Assembly: GCF_001307765.1 (NCBI RefSeq)
Contig: NZ_LKBA01000006.1
Coordinates: forward strand, 124,001-188,000
DNA length: 64,000 bases
Source of the DNA: Aliiroseovarius crassostreae
Lineage (GTDB): Bacteria; Pseudomonadota; Alphaproteobacteria; Rhodobacterales; Rhodobacteraceae
Reading direction: 5' to 3'
This document shows, piece by piece, positions 9,861 through 18,174 of the stretch. The notes under the pieces were generated by a model, which saw only the letters and a program-made list of their open reading frames with translations, did not search any database and had not been told where the DNA came from. The translations under genes were made by a program, and so were the position numbers. Position 1 is the stretch's first letter. Every line of letters begins with the position of its first letter.

Positions 9861-10041
9861 CAACACTCCATTCTTTCAACGAGGGGGCAGAGCTCTCCCG
9901 ACTGAACGTCTCGAAAGGCAGCTTCAACATCCCCTAAAAGCCGCTCATTTTGTGACAGACAGGCATGAAGAATTATTTAAACGACGCCCGACAGGAGGGC
10001 ACTGGCGCCCCCCCTGCTTCGCAATCCTGACCACAACACAA
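9861..10041. other. Intergenic region upstream of the chemoreceptor
   Basis: No gene is supported here. It must hold the chemoreceptor promoter; I see no clear -35/-10 pair or operator. Confidence 0.4.
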
Positions 10042-10067
10042 AAGGGCGACCAATGCAGGCCGCCCTT
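10042..10067 (-). terminator. Rho-independent terminator of the imelysin gene
   Basis: Read on the minus strand: AAGGGCGGCC, a short loop, then GGTCGCCCTT followed by TTG. It lies just 3' of the imelysin-type gene. Confidence 0.7.
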
Positions 10068-10088
10068 AGTACATTGAATTCACAGGCT

Positions 10089-11339
10089 TTACTGGAAAAC
10101 GGCGTTCGGGTTGTCCAGACTGTCAGAGCCTTCTACCTCCATCCCCTCAGCCCCAATGATGGTCACAGCACGTTCGATATTGCGGGTCTGGGCCACCAGT
10201 TTGTCGACCGCGTTTTGAACAAGTGCGCCACCGGGATGGTCAACCCCCAGCATCTGGTCATAAGACGTTCCACTTTCCGCTACGGTTCGAATATCACCCA
10301 ACGCCCTCATGGTGGCGTTCATATCCCCCAGCAAGGCACCTGCCAGTGCGGCATCTTTTTCCGACACGAGATCATGAAGCGAGGGCCCTTCGAGCACGGT
10401 TCCATCCACGCGCACATAGCGCCCCGTATAGACGTTTCGAATGCCCAGACCGTCGAAGTAATGCGAGTTATGAGTATTGTCCGAGAAGCAATCATGCTCT
10501 TCTTCCGGATCATTCAGCATCAGGCCAAGCTTCATCCGTTCGCCTGCCAGTTCCCCGTAAGACAAGCTGCCCAGACCGGTAAAGGCCATGACGATACCTT
10601 TCCCTGTATCGGTGGTGACATCGGTGCGACCCTGCCCGCCATCGGACCAGTTGGCCACAGCCTCTTCAAGATCACGGATCAGCAGATCGGTCGCCGCGAC
10701 CAGATACTGAGCCCGCCGATCGCAATTTCCCCCCGTGCAGTTCTCCTGGTCAAAATCCGTTGCAGGCCGGGTGCCTGCCCCGTGATCCGTTCCCGAAAGG
10801 TCCTGCCCCCAGAGCAGGAACTCGATCGCATGATATCCCGTGGTTACATTGGCTTCGATCCCCTCCACTTCATGCAGGCTTGCCAGAAGCTGCGGGGTGA
10901 TTGTGGTGGCATCAATCATCGCCCCCGCCACATTCAGCTTTGCATTTGCGATGAGGTTTGCAGTCGAGAAGGGGTTTTCTTCATTTTCTCCGTAATCTGC
11001 CGCGATATAGTCGATCAACCCTTCGTCAAGCGGCCAGGCGTTCACTTTGCCTTCCCAGGCATCCACCGTCGGGTTGCCGAACCGGAAAGCTTCGGTCTGC
11101 TGGTAAGGGACCCGGGCCCGCAACCAGGCGGTTTTGGCCGCAGTAAGCGTGGCGTCGCCCGGTGAGGCGACCAGCTCTCCCACGGCGGTTCTAAGATCTT
11201 TTGCCAGGCTCAGACTGTCTTCATACCCGGCCAGGGCAATATCGGCATAGGTTTCCAAAATGGCTGAAGGATCGGCAGCAAAGCCTGAAACGGTAGAGCC
11301 CATCAGGAACGGGAGGGCCAGGAAGGATGTACGGATCAT
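10089..11339 (-). CDS. Imelysin-family periplasmic iron-regulated protein
   Basis: Secreted imelysin-type (peptidase M75/IrpA-like) protein of 416 residues, implicated in iron acquisition in this family; proteolytic activity is doubtful for most members. Visible are a signal peptide at the start (MIRTSFLALPFLMGSTVSGFAADP, cleavage near AA-DP) and the GxHxxE motif in TTGYHAIEFLLWGQD (~residue 138). The start at 11339 follows GAGGA by about five bases; the longer reading to 11396 has no signal-like start. A TGA-N9-TCA palindrome lies 42 bases upstream. The gene ends at a hairpin terminator. Confidence 0.88.
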   Translation of the reverse strand: MIRTSFLALPFLMGSTVSGFAADPSAILETYADIALAGYEDSLSLAKDLRTAVGELVASPGDATLTAAKTAWLRARVPYQQTEAFRFGNPTVDAWEGKVNAWPLDEGLIDYIAADYGENEENPFSTANLIANAKLNVAGAMIDATTITPQLLASLHEVEGIEANVTTGYHAIEFLLWGQDLSGTDHGAGTRPATDFDQENCTGGNCDRRAQYLVAATDLLIRDLEEAVANWSDGGQGRTDVTTDTGKGIVMAFTGLGSLSYGELAGERMKLGLMLNDPEEEHDCFSDNTHNSHYFDGLGIRNVYTGRYVRVDGTVLEGPSLHDLVSEKDAALAGALLGDMNATMRALGDIRTVAESGTSYDQMLGVDHPGGALVQNAVDKLVAQTRNIERAVTIIGAEGMEVEGSDSLDNPNAVFQ

Positions 11340-11380
11340 GATTATCCTCATGTATTGAAAGTATTGGCACCGGCAATAGA

Positions 11381-11395
11381 TGAGTCTTTTAGTCA
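11381..11395 (-). promoter_or_regulatory. Candidate Iron-Rhodo box (iron-responsive operator)
   Basis: TGAGTCTTTTAGTCA fits the TGA-N9-TCA palindrome described for iron-starvation genes of Rhodobacterales. It lies 42 bases before the start of an imelysin-type iron protein, which supports the reading, but a six-base match can occur by chance. Confidence 0.5.
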
Positions 11396-11426
11396 AGTAA
11401 AGCTATTCCATAGTATTTTTGTCAGA

Positions 11427-11690
11427 TTAAACTTCCCTACCCTCCTCCCTCTTGATCAGATCAGCACATTTCTCAGCAATCACAATCGTGGGAGCATTGC
11501 TGTTGCCGCTGACCAGAAGCGGCATGACAGATGCATCCGCCACCCGCAGAGCCTCTAAACCGTGCACCCTCAATTGCGGATCCACCACCGCTCTGGCATC
11601 CTTCCCCATGGGACAGGTGCCAACCGGGTGGTAAATCGTGTCAGCCCGGGCGCGAATGTGTTCCTCCCTATACCCCGCCAGCCCAATGGG
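11427..11690 (-). pseudogene. GMC oxidoreductase, C-terminal remnant
   Basis: About 85 codons homologous to the end of choline/alcohol dehydrogenases of the GMC family: [19 protein letters not shown] (with the conserved active-site His), then [22 protein letters not shown] and [14 protein letters not shown]. The flavin-binding N-terminus and most of the substrate domain are missing. Similarity stops near 11690, close to IS3 material, and the lost part does not reappear beyond the insertion. The gene was therefore truncated by deletion at the insertion site rather than only interrupted. Confidence 0.85.
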
Positions 11691-11751
11691 ACAGATTGCA
11701 TTGATTGCGTAGCGGAGGATTTCAGGCTCATCGCAACAGCAAGGAGGGAAG

Positions 11752-11915
11752 ATGAGAATGAAATCCGGAAAGCAGAAAGCGACGGCTGAGAAGGTCGTCA
11801 CAGACATCCGCAGGAAGAGCAGGCAGCTACATTCGTCCGAAGAGAAGATCCGCATCGTGTTGAAAGGGCTGCATAGCGAGGACAGTATAGCTGAACTGTG
11901 TCGCCCCGAAGGGAT
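11752..11915 (+). pseudogene. IS3-family OrfA fragment
   Basis: The N-terminal ~55 codons of an IS3-family OrfA of the [23 protein letters not shown] type, a helix-turn-helix transposase subunit. The ATG follows AAGGAGGGAAG. The frame is cut at 11916 where the inverted end of a second, oppositely oriented IS3 element begins, so this is an older copy that took a nested insertion. Its remaining part is not found on the other side. Confidence 0.78.
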
Positions 11916-11957
11916 TGAACCGCGCCGGGTTTGCCGGAGGCTGATTACTCCGTTTCA

Positions 11958-12562
11958 CGCGACTTTACCGAACTCGTTGCAGTGTTCATAGAACTTCTCT
12001 TCGACCTCCGCTGGCGGGATGTTTCCGATGGGTTGCAGCAGGCGACAGTGTTGAACTAGTCGACCCATTTCAGGGTTTCCCATTCGACGGCATCAACGGT
12101 TTTCCATGGCCCCAGGCGGTGGATGACCTCTGCCTTGAACAGGCCGATGATGGTCTCGGCCAAGGCGTTCTGCGCTTTCAAATGATCCCCCGGATCATTT
12201 GATCCGCATACACGGACCAGCTTGAACTCATAACTGTCACCGACGCTGCCGACCGAGGGTTCGATCCCGGCCTCGGCCAGACGCTCGGTATAGCGGATCG
12301 ACACGTATTGGCTGCACCGGTCACTGTGATGAATGAGATCGCCATCTGGCCGCCGCTCATATAGCGCCTGTTCCAGGGCATCCAGAACGAACTGGGTCTG
12401 CGGCGACCGTGACGCCCGCCAGCCAACGATCCGGTTGACGAAGCTGTCGATCACGAAGGCAACGTAGCCCCCCAGCCAAGTCGAGACATAGGTGACGCCA
12501 CTGACCCAGAACGTATTCAGGGCTGTGCCTGGGCCTTCCGGTTCACCTTGTCGCGCGGGCAT
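11958..12562 (-). pseudogene. IS3-family OrfB (integrase core) remnant
   Basis: Parts of a DDE transposase: VAFVIDSFVNRIVGWR, LIHHSDRCSQYVSIRYTERL, then ALAETIIGLFKAEVIHRLGPWKTVDAVEWETLKWVD followed by a stop at 12056. The C-terminal tail continues in another frame to a TGA near 11958. A 19-codon stretch absent from relatives, containing a perfect inverted repeat, interrupts the GDSYxNALAET region. No intact start is present. Confidence 0.82.
12178..12202. repeat. Perfect inverted repeat inside the OrfB remnant
   Basis: TCAAATGATCC (12178-12188), three C residues, then GGATCATTTGA (12192-12202). It lies in a ~57-base in-frame insertion that splits the conserved GDSY/NALAET block of the transposase, so it probably marks a later small insertion. 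Confidence 0.7.
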
Positions 12563-12817
12563 GGCAGCGCCTTGTCAGGCCGCGTCGTTTTCTGTGCCTT
12601 GCCACGCACAACACCGCAACCTATCCCGGCCGCAGCCGATCTTCGGTGCAATCGCCTTGATCGCCGCCGCCTGACTCTCCTAGTTGCCCTGATTGTCGAA
12701 CACCATCCGCACGGCCCTTGCTCGTGTCTCCGGTGAATAGCGGTTCGCCCTGTTGTCCTTTTCCATGGCCCCAATCCTTCCTCGATTTGGAGCCTCCGGA
12801 AAACCCGGTGCGGTTCA

Positions 12818-13472
12818 GTGCGGTCGAACGGCGGCCAGCCGAAATCAAAGTTAGAGGTATGCACTTCAAAGATAGTGACCCGACCTATTGGTCCGTTCAG
12901 CCTGCCGTCTTACGCGACGACTTTGCAAAAAAGATCCAAGGGCGGTTCGAAAGCGGTGATATTTGTCATCTATCGGTGTTTGGCTTGGCTCCGCCCCCCT
13001 CCTGGTGGAATTGGGACGCCTCATCTCCGACATTTCGGAAGCTGATGTCTATGAACGGCACCGTGAACCCGCGCAGTGGGGCTGCCCCGAAGATGGCCAG
13101 GAGACTAACTTCTTCTCCTCGAAAGGCATCCAGGGGCCAAAACGCGTCGCCTTGAAGCTCTCAATCACTTCACACATTGCCGATGATCGGATCACTGCTG
13201 CCATTGGTGACGACGTTTTCATCTGGGAGATATGCAGCAATCCGCAACAGCACGGGGTTATCCATCACAAAGGCGACTTGAGCCGTTTCAGGACGATCGT
13301 TCGCTCGCCCCTTGATGAAATCAAAAACGAACATGGCATGAATATCGAACTGATGGTCTTCCCGGCAATCCCTGTATCTTGCGCGATTGAATTTGGCCGG
13401 GTTTGGCAGCCCGAAGCCCACCCCGACATGGAGATCTACGATCAAATCAAGGAAGGGGGGGGGCGTTCATAG
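12818..13472 (+). pseudogene. SAVED-domain protein remnant (CBASS-type effector), frameshifted
   Basis: The C-terminal SAVED sensor domain of a CBASS effector, lacking its N-terminal effector half. Visible are FESGDICHLSVFGLAP, then in the next frame LLVELGRLISDISEADVYERHREP, the long ITSHIADDRITAAIGDDVFIWEI strand region, and ELMVFPAIPVSCAIEFGRV ending in EIYDQ. SAVED domains bind cyclic oligonucleotides and switch on a fused nuclease or other effector. The frame breaks at a run of six C (12994-12999), where one extra base would restore it. The 5' side ends exactly at the IS3 end (12817). No cyclase gene remains nearby. Confidence 0.78.
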
Positions 13473-13863
13473 GCTTCATCTGACTGGCATGTGAATCCAA
13501 CTATGCCACTTTTGCAGTGTTAAATTCACAGTTTACTCTGTCGCTTTGAGCCATGTGGCCGCAAGTCGCCTGGAATTCCTGAAAACGGGATATTCAGGCG
13601 GACTTACCAGCATTTCAAAAATGGTCTGATCGAGTGTCGCAAATTCAAAAGGAAAGCCGTGAAACACTTTATGCACGAAGGTGTTCGGCGTTCCGCACTA
13701 AATATGGCCGCATCCCGTGTGGAAGCGGCCATATCTTAAGCATCATTGTTTACTGCGAAGTTTACTGCGAAGTTTGCGATTTTGTGTCCCACCGCACGGA
13801 ATGTGTCACGATCTTTCGGCGGGGCTTTTGCGTTTGCTTTGACCCTCTGGCCTCTTTGGCGCT
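13473..13863. other. Intergenic region with hairpin and short tandem repeat
   Basis: No gene is supported. A perfect 10-bp inverted repeat, ATATGGCCGC (13702-13711) and GCGGCCATAT (13725-13734), encloses 13 bases with no U-tract. A 12-base unit GTTTACTGCGAA occurs twice in tandem at 13748-13771. The rest is unassigned and may be further decayed accessory DNA. Confidence 0.55.
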
Positions 13864-15747
13864 TCAGAATACGACGTTCAACATGATCAGGGAAATCACT
13901 AAGAACAGCATGGTCATGATCCCCCCGGCCTTCACAAAGTCTTTCACCTTATAGCCAGCCGGCCCCATGATCAGCGCATTGACCTGATGGGTTGGGATGA
14001 TGAAGGAGTTCGAGGTCGAGATTGCCACGGTCAGCGCAAAAAGCGCGGGGCTGGCCCCGGCCGCCACCGCAATCGACACCGCTAGGGGCACCAGCAAAAC
14101 CGTAGCCCCCACATTGGACATCACCAGAGAAAACCCGGTGGCCAGAACCGCAATCCCGGCTTGAAGGGACCAGATTGGCCAACCATCCAGCGCGGTCAGG
14201 ATCTGTTGCGCAATCCATTCCGCCGTGCCTGTGTTTTGCACCGCCTGCCCCAGCGGGATCAGGCACGCAAGCAGGAACACGGTGTTCCAGCCCACCGCAT
14301 TATACGCCTCATCAATCGACAGGACGCGCGACAGCAGCATCCCCACCGCCCCGGTCAGCAGGCACAGCGACAGGCGCACATCGGTGAACAGGATCAGCGA
14401 CAGCGAGACCGCAAAGAACAGCATAGCCCAGCCCACCTTATGCGGGCGCAGCTCTTCTTGCGGGAAATCCGAGGTCATGATGACGAAGTTCTGATTGCCC
14501 TGCAGGCGGGTCAGGTTGTCCCAGCGGGTGTGCGCCACCAACATGTCGCCCAGTTCAAACTTCTCAAGACCGATCTGGGTCGGCACATGATCATCGGTTT
14601 CCACATGGCTCAGCGTTTCTTCGCGCCGGTGGATCGCCAGCAGCGACAGACCATAGGTTTTGCGCAGCAGCAGCTCACGCGGGGATTTGCCGATCAGGTC
14701 GCTTTCCGGCGGGATCACCAGTTCGGCAATGCCTGCATTGGTGGCGGCAAATTCTTCGGTAAACACATCCAGCTGCGGACACACGGTCAGCCCGTATTTC
14801 TCGGCAAAGCAGTCCACCTCTTCCTTTTTCCCGATAATGGCCAGCCGACAGGGCGCCGCAATCTCTGCGGTCAGAACCTGCACCATCGAGGTCTTGCCGC
14901 GATAGAAGGTCGAGATGATGTAAAGGTGGTTTTCCATATTCACATCCGCCAGGATCTCCCCCACCAGCGGGCTGTCCCCCGGCACTTCCACCTCATAGAC
15001 CGACGCGGTCAGACCATAGACACGTTTGAGGTAATCCGAGGTGCCCTGCCCGACCGAGCTGTCACTGACCGCACCGCTTTCCGGCAGCACCCAACGCCCC
15101 AGCAACAAGAAATAGAAGATCCCGCTGAGCACCAGAACCACCCCCACCGGGGCCACGGAAAACAGGCCGAAAAGCTCCATCTTCTGCCCCTCGGGCAGGC
15201 TTTCATTGGCGGTTTGCAGCAAATCATTGAGCAAGATCAGCGGGGACGACCCGACCATGGTCATGGTGCCGCCAAGGATCGCGCAAAATCCCATCGGCAT
15301 CGCCAGCCGATTGATCGGTATCCCCGACCGGGTCGAAATCCGGCTGATCACCGGCAAAAACAGCGCCGCCGCCCCCACGTTCTGCATGAAGCTGGAAATC
15401 ACCCCGACGGTGCCCGCGACAATCGGCTGGATCCGTGTCTCAGACGCCCCGCCGCGTTGCATGATCGTGGCCGCCACCTTGTTCATGATCCCGGTCTTGT
15501 CCAGCCCCGCCCCCACGATCATCACCGCGATGATTGAAATCACGGCGTTTGAGGCAAACCCGTTGAACAGCTGATTGACATCAGCCAGATCGGCAAGAGA
15601 CGGGTGATAGCTGAGGATGCCCAGGATGACGAGAACGAGGATGGCCGCCAGATCAATCCGGACAACCTCTGAGACAAACAGAAACACGGTGAAGCCCAAC
15701 ATCGCGCTGACAACACCCATCTCGAATGTGAATACCAGTTGCTCCAT
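13864..15747 (-). CDS. SLC13-family permease with two RCK_C (TrkA-C) domains
   Basis: Inner-membrane transporter of 627 residues, likely a sodium-coupled anion (sulfate or dicarboxylate) carrier. Two membrane halves flank a cytoplasmic insert (~205-385) with two TrkA-C-like folds (YEVEVPGDSPLVGEILADVNM and ELVIPPESDLIGKSPRELLLRK). The half-repeat motifs appear as SSFMQNVGAAALFLPV and SLVMSNVGATVLLVPLA, with ISTSNSFIIPTHQVNALIMGP near the end. The start at 15747 (MEQLVFTFEMG) follows GGAGGGGCA; longer readings upstream are not coding. It is divergent from scoAB. The substrate cannot be read from sequence. Confidence 0.9.
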   Translation of the reverse strand: MEQLVFTFEMGVVSAMLGFTVFLFVSEVVRIDLAAILVLVILGILSYHPSLADLADVNQLFNGFASNAVISIIAVMIVGAGLDKTGIMNKVAATIMQRGGASETRIQPIVAGTVGVISSFMQNVGAAALFLPVISRISTRSGIPINRLAMPMGFCAILGGTMTMVGSSPLILLNDLLQTANESLPEGQKMELFGLFSVAPVGVVLVLSGIFYFLLLGRWVLPESGAVSDSSVGQGTSDYLKRVYGLTASVYEVEVPGDSPLVGEILADVNMENHLYIISTFYRGKTSMVQVLTAEIAAPCRLAIIGKKEEVDCFAEKYGLTVCPQLDVFTEEFAATNAGIAELVIPPESDLIGKSPRELLLRKTYGLSLLAIHRREETLSHVETDDHVPTQIGLEKFELGDMLVAHTRWDNLTRLQGNQNFVIMTSDFPQEELRPHKVGWAMLFFAVSLSLILFTDVRLSLCLLTGAVGMLLSRVLSIDEAYNAVGWNTVFLLACLIPLGQAVQNTGTAEWIAQQILTALDGWPIWSLQAGIAVLATGFSLVMSNVGATVLLVPLAVSIAVAAGASPALFALTVAISTSNSFIIPTHQVNALIMGPAGYKVKDFVKAGGIMTMLFLVISLIMLNVVF

Positions 15748-15796
15748 TGCCCCTCCGTCAATTGTGGTTTTCCAATTGTGAGCAGAAAACGGATAG

Positions 15797-15813
15797 ACGC
15801 AATAAAATTGCGT
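15797..15813. promoter_or_regulatory. Inverted repeat in the SLC13 / scoA divergent promoter region
   Basis: ACGCAAT-AAA-ATTGCGT is a perfect 7-bp inverted repeat in the 186-base region between divergent genes. It is a plausible binding site for a dimeric regulator, which I cannot name. Confidence 0.4.
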
Positions 15814-15933
15814 AAAACGCTGCGAATTCGACAGGGTAGAAATACGCGAAACCATCATTTTCGCCCCAGCTTCGTTGACAGTGCCCCCTCGTCGCGCCAG
15901 AACATCTCTCAGAACTGACGAAAGGACACTTTC

Positions 15934-16647
15934 ATGAAAAAGGTATACGGCTCGGCGTCCGAAGCTCTTGACGGGCTTCTGTCTGACGACATGCTGATTG
16001 CCGCTGGCGGCTTTGGCCTGTGCGGCATCCCCGAGCTTCTGCTGGAAGCCATCAAGGAAAGCGGCGTGAAGGATCTGACCTTTGCGTCCAACAACGCGGG
16101 CGTTGATGATTTTGGCATCGGCATCCTGCTGCAGACCCGCCAGGTCCGCAAAATGATCTCGTCCTATGTGGGCGAAAACGCCGAGTTTATGCGCCAGTAC
16201 CTGTCGGGCGAGCTTGAACTGGAGTTCAACCCACAGGGCACTCTGGCCGAGCGCATGCGTGCCGCGGGCCACGGCATCCCCGGCTTCTACACCAAGACCG
16301 GCGTGGGCACCGTGATTGCCGAAGGCAAGGAACACAAAGACTTCCCCACCGGCCCGAATGGCGAGATGGAAACCTACATCATGGAAGAAGGCATCTTTGC
16401 CGATCTGTCCATCGTGAAGGCATGGAAAGCCGATGAAACCGGCAACCTTGTCTTCCGCAAGACCGCCCGCAACTTCAACCCGCCGGCTGCCATGTGTGGC
16501 AAGACCTGTGTGGTCGAGGTGGAAGAAATCGTGCCGACCGGCTCGCTCGATCCCGATGCGATCCATCTGCCGGGCATCTACGTGCATCGCATCATTCAAG
16601 GCGAGCATGAGAAGCGCATCGAACAACGCACCATCCGGGAGGCATAA
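15934..16647 (+). CDS. scoA: 3-oxoacid CoA-transferase subunit A
   Basis: Subunit A of a succinyl-CoA:3-oxoacid (acetoacetate) CoA-transferase, activating ketone bodies by CoA exchange. 237 residues with the diagnostic start MKKVYGSASEALDGLL, the glycine-rich GGFGLCGIPE, and EGKEHKDFPTGPNGE, and ending before the subunit B gene three bases later. It forms the first half of the heterotetramer. The RBS GAAAGGA precedes the ATG. The gene follows a divergent SLC13 permease, so uptake and activation of an organic acid may be linked, but that is inference. Confidence 0.93.
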   Translation: MKKVYGSASEALDGLLSDDMLIAAGGFGLCGIPELLLEAIKESGVKDLTFASNNAGVDDFGIGILLQTRQVRKMISSYVGENAEFMRQYLSGELELEFNPQGTLAERMRAAGHGIPGFYTKTGVGTVIAEGKEHKDFPTGPNGEMETYIMEEGIFADLSIVKAWKADETGNLVFRKTARNFNPPAAMCGKTCVVEVEEIVPTGSLDPDAIHLPGIYVHRIIQGEHEKRIEQRTIREA

Positions 16648-16650
16648 GAC

Positions 16651-17280
16651 ATGGCTTGGGACCGCAATCAAATGGCCGCCCGCGCGGCACAGGAACTGCA
16701 AGACGGTTGGTATGTGAACCTCGGCATCGGCATCCCGACGCTGGTGTCCAACTACATCCCCGAGGGCGTCACCGTGACGCTTCAGTCGGAAAACGGCATG
16801 CTGGGCATGGGCCCCTTCCCGACCGAGGATGAGATTGACGCCGACCTGATCAACGCAGGTAAGCAGACCATCACCGAACTGCCCCAAACGGCCTATTTCG
16901 ACAGCTCGATGAGCTTCGGCATGATCCGTGGCGGCAAGATCGCCATGGCCATTCTGGGCGCGATGGAAGTGGCTGAAAACGGCGATCTGGCCAACTGGAT
17001 GATCCCCGGCAAGCTGGTCAAAGGCATGGGCGGCGCGATGGATCTTGTGGCCGGTGTTGGCCGTGTGGTGGTGGTGATGGATCACACCAACAAACACGGC
17101 GACAGCAAAGTTCTCAAGGAATGCACCCTGCCCCTGACCGGCCAGAAAGTGGTCGACCGCATCATCACCAACTTGGGCGTGCTGGATGTGGTTGAAGGCG
17201 GGCTGAAGATCGTCGAGACCGCCGAAGGCGTCTCGGAAGACGAGCTGCGCGCCGCCACGCAGGCCACCATCATCAACTAA
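16651..17280 (+). CDS. scoB: 3-oxoacid CoA-transferase subunit B
   Basis: Catalytic subunit partner of ScoA (209 residues). The glutamate that forms the enzyme-CoA thioester lies in [13 protein letters not shown] (~residue 50), the SENG signature of family I CoA transferases. GLVAG-type features appear as [23 protein letters not shown]. It begins three bases after scoA with no internal promoter seen and ends just before a strong terminator, so the two form a two-gene operon. Confidence 0.94.
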   Translation: MAWDRNQMAARAAQELQDGWYVNLGIGIPTLVSNYIPEGVTVTLQSENGMLGMGPFPTEDEIDADLINAGKQTITELPQTAYFDSSMSFGMIRGGKIAMAILGAMEVAENGDLANWMIPGKLVKGMGGAMDLVAGVGRVVVVMDHTNKHGDSKVLKECTLPLTGQKVVDRIITNLGVLDVVEGGLKIVETAEGVSEDELRAATQATIIN

Positions 17281-17301
17281 GATACGACCCAGATGGATCA
17301 C

Positions 17302-17330
17302 GAAAGGCCTCCCATCGGGGGGCCTTTTGC
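17302..17330 (+). terminator. Rho-independent terminator after scoB
   Basis: AAAGGCCTCCC, a short ATC-containing loop, then GGGGGGCCTTTT. It ends the scoAB transcript. Confidence 0.82.
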
Positions 17331-17366
17331 GTTGCCCCTGCCCCTGTTCTCTCATAGATAGAACGC

Positions 17367-18095
17367 ATGACCGGACAAAATGATAATGGCTGGGTCAGTT
17401 CCGCCAAAGCTTGGATTGCTGATATGGGCAATCAGGGCGATCACGGACGGGGGCATGTGCTGGATGAGCCAATGCTGGCTCGGGTGAAACAGGCCGCCCC
17501 GCAGGACATGGTGGATATTGGCTGCGGCGAAGGCCGGTTTTGCCGGATGATACCCGCGTTGGGCGTGCCCCCCACAGGCATCGACCCAACTCCCGAACTC
17601 ATCTCGCATGCCCGCACCTGCGACCCAAAGGGGCGGTATGTTGAGGCCAGGGCCGAAGACCTGCCCTTTGCCGACGCCAGCTTTGAGCTCGCCGTTTTCT
17701 ACCTGAGCCTGATCGACATTCCCGATATCCGCGCAGCCATCCGCGAGGCCACCCGCGTTCTAAAGCCCGGCGGGCGCATTCTGGTCGCCAATCTCGCAGC
17801 TTTCCTCACCGCCGCCCGGCATGATGGCTGGACCCGTGCCGAAACGGGGGCGCAGGTCCATATCACCGGCTATCTGAAAGAAGAGGTCTACTGGACCCAG
17901 TGGCGTGGCATTCCCATTCAGAACTGGCACCGCCCGCCGCGCGACTATATGCAGGCCTTTCTGGACGAGGGGCTGCGCCTGACACATTACGACGAGCCTG
18001 CCTCCTCCCACCCGGATCCCGAGATCAAGGCGCGGTATGATGAAGCCGCTTATTTTGTCATTATGGAATGGCAAAAACCGGACCCGGAGTATTGA
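17367..18095 (+). CDS. Class I SAM-dependent methyltransferase
   Basis: 242-residue Methyltransf_11-type protein. Motif I, DMVDIGCGEGRFCRMI (~residue 48), binds SAM. The acidic residue of motif II is in TGIDPTPELI, motif post-I is EDLPFADASFELAVFYLSLIDI, and LKPGGRILVAN follows. The C-terminal half carries substrate-specific elements I cannot assign. It has no convincing Shine-Dalgarno and lies between the scoB terminator and the lipid-linked sugar cluster, so its pathway is unknown. Confidence 0.85.
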   Translation: MTGQNDNGWVSSAKAWIADMGNQGDHGRGHVLDEPMLARVKQAAPQDMVDIGCGEGRFCRMIPALGVPPTGIDPTPELISHARTCDPKGRYVEARAEDLPFADASFELAVFYLSLIDIPDIRAAIREATRVLKPGGRILVANLAAFLTAARHDGWTRAETGAQVHITGYLKEEVYWTQWRGIPIQNWHRPPRDYMQAFLDEGLRLTHYDEPASSHPDPEIKARYDEAAYFVIMEWQKPDPEY

Positions 18096-18174
18096 CGCAG
18101 ATTTCGGGAAAATCCCTCGCCTTTCCCTTTATTGTTTCATAATCTCGCCGCATTCTCCTGCCAGATAAGCGGCA

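Larger units (their letters stand above)
11916..12817 (-). mobile_element. Degenerate IS3-family insertion sequence
   Basis: Both ends are recognisable: a 27-bp inverted repeat, TGAACCGCGCCGGGTTTG... at 11916-11942 and its complement at 12791-12817, with two mismatches. Inside, on the minus strand, OrfA begins at 12766 (MEKDNRANRYSPETRARAVR) and meets an in-frame amber codon after about 28 codons. The OrfA end and OrfB start are deleted. The OrfB integrase core follows in broken frames (NTFWVSGVTYVSTW at ~12510, down to NIPPAEVEEKFYEHCNEFGK ending near 11958). The length, 902 bp, is well short of the usual 1.2-1.4 kb. No matching target duplication is visible (GAT left, GTG right). It cannot transpose alone. 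Confidence 0.88.

Noticed and set aside
10053-11165. 370-codon plus-strand open frame
   Set aside because: Antisense to the imelysin gene and starting inside its terminator.
12963-13472. Intact 169-residue gene starting at 12963
   Set aside because: The ATG lies inside the SAVED coding region in the shifted frame; homology continues upstream in the other frame, so it is a broken gene, not a complete one.
14161-15537. Long plus-strand open frame (458 codons)
   Set aside because: It is antisense to the SLC13 permease; His/Gln/Arg-rich translation with no motif and no RBS, typical of the opposite strand of a high-GC gene.
15748-17355. Extension of the SLC13 reading frame to 17355
   Set aside because: The extra ~535 codons are antisense to scoA and scoB; the start with RBS is at 15747.
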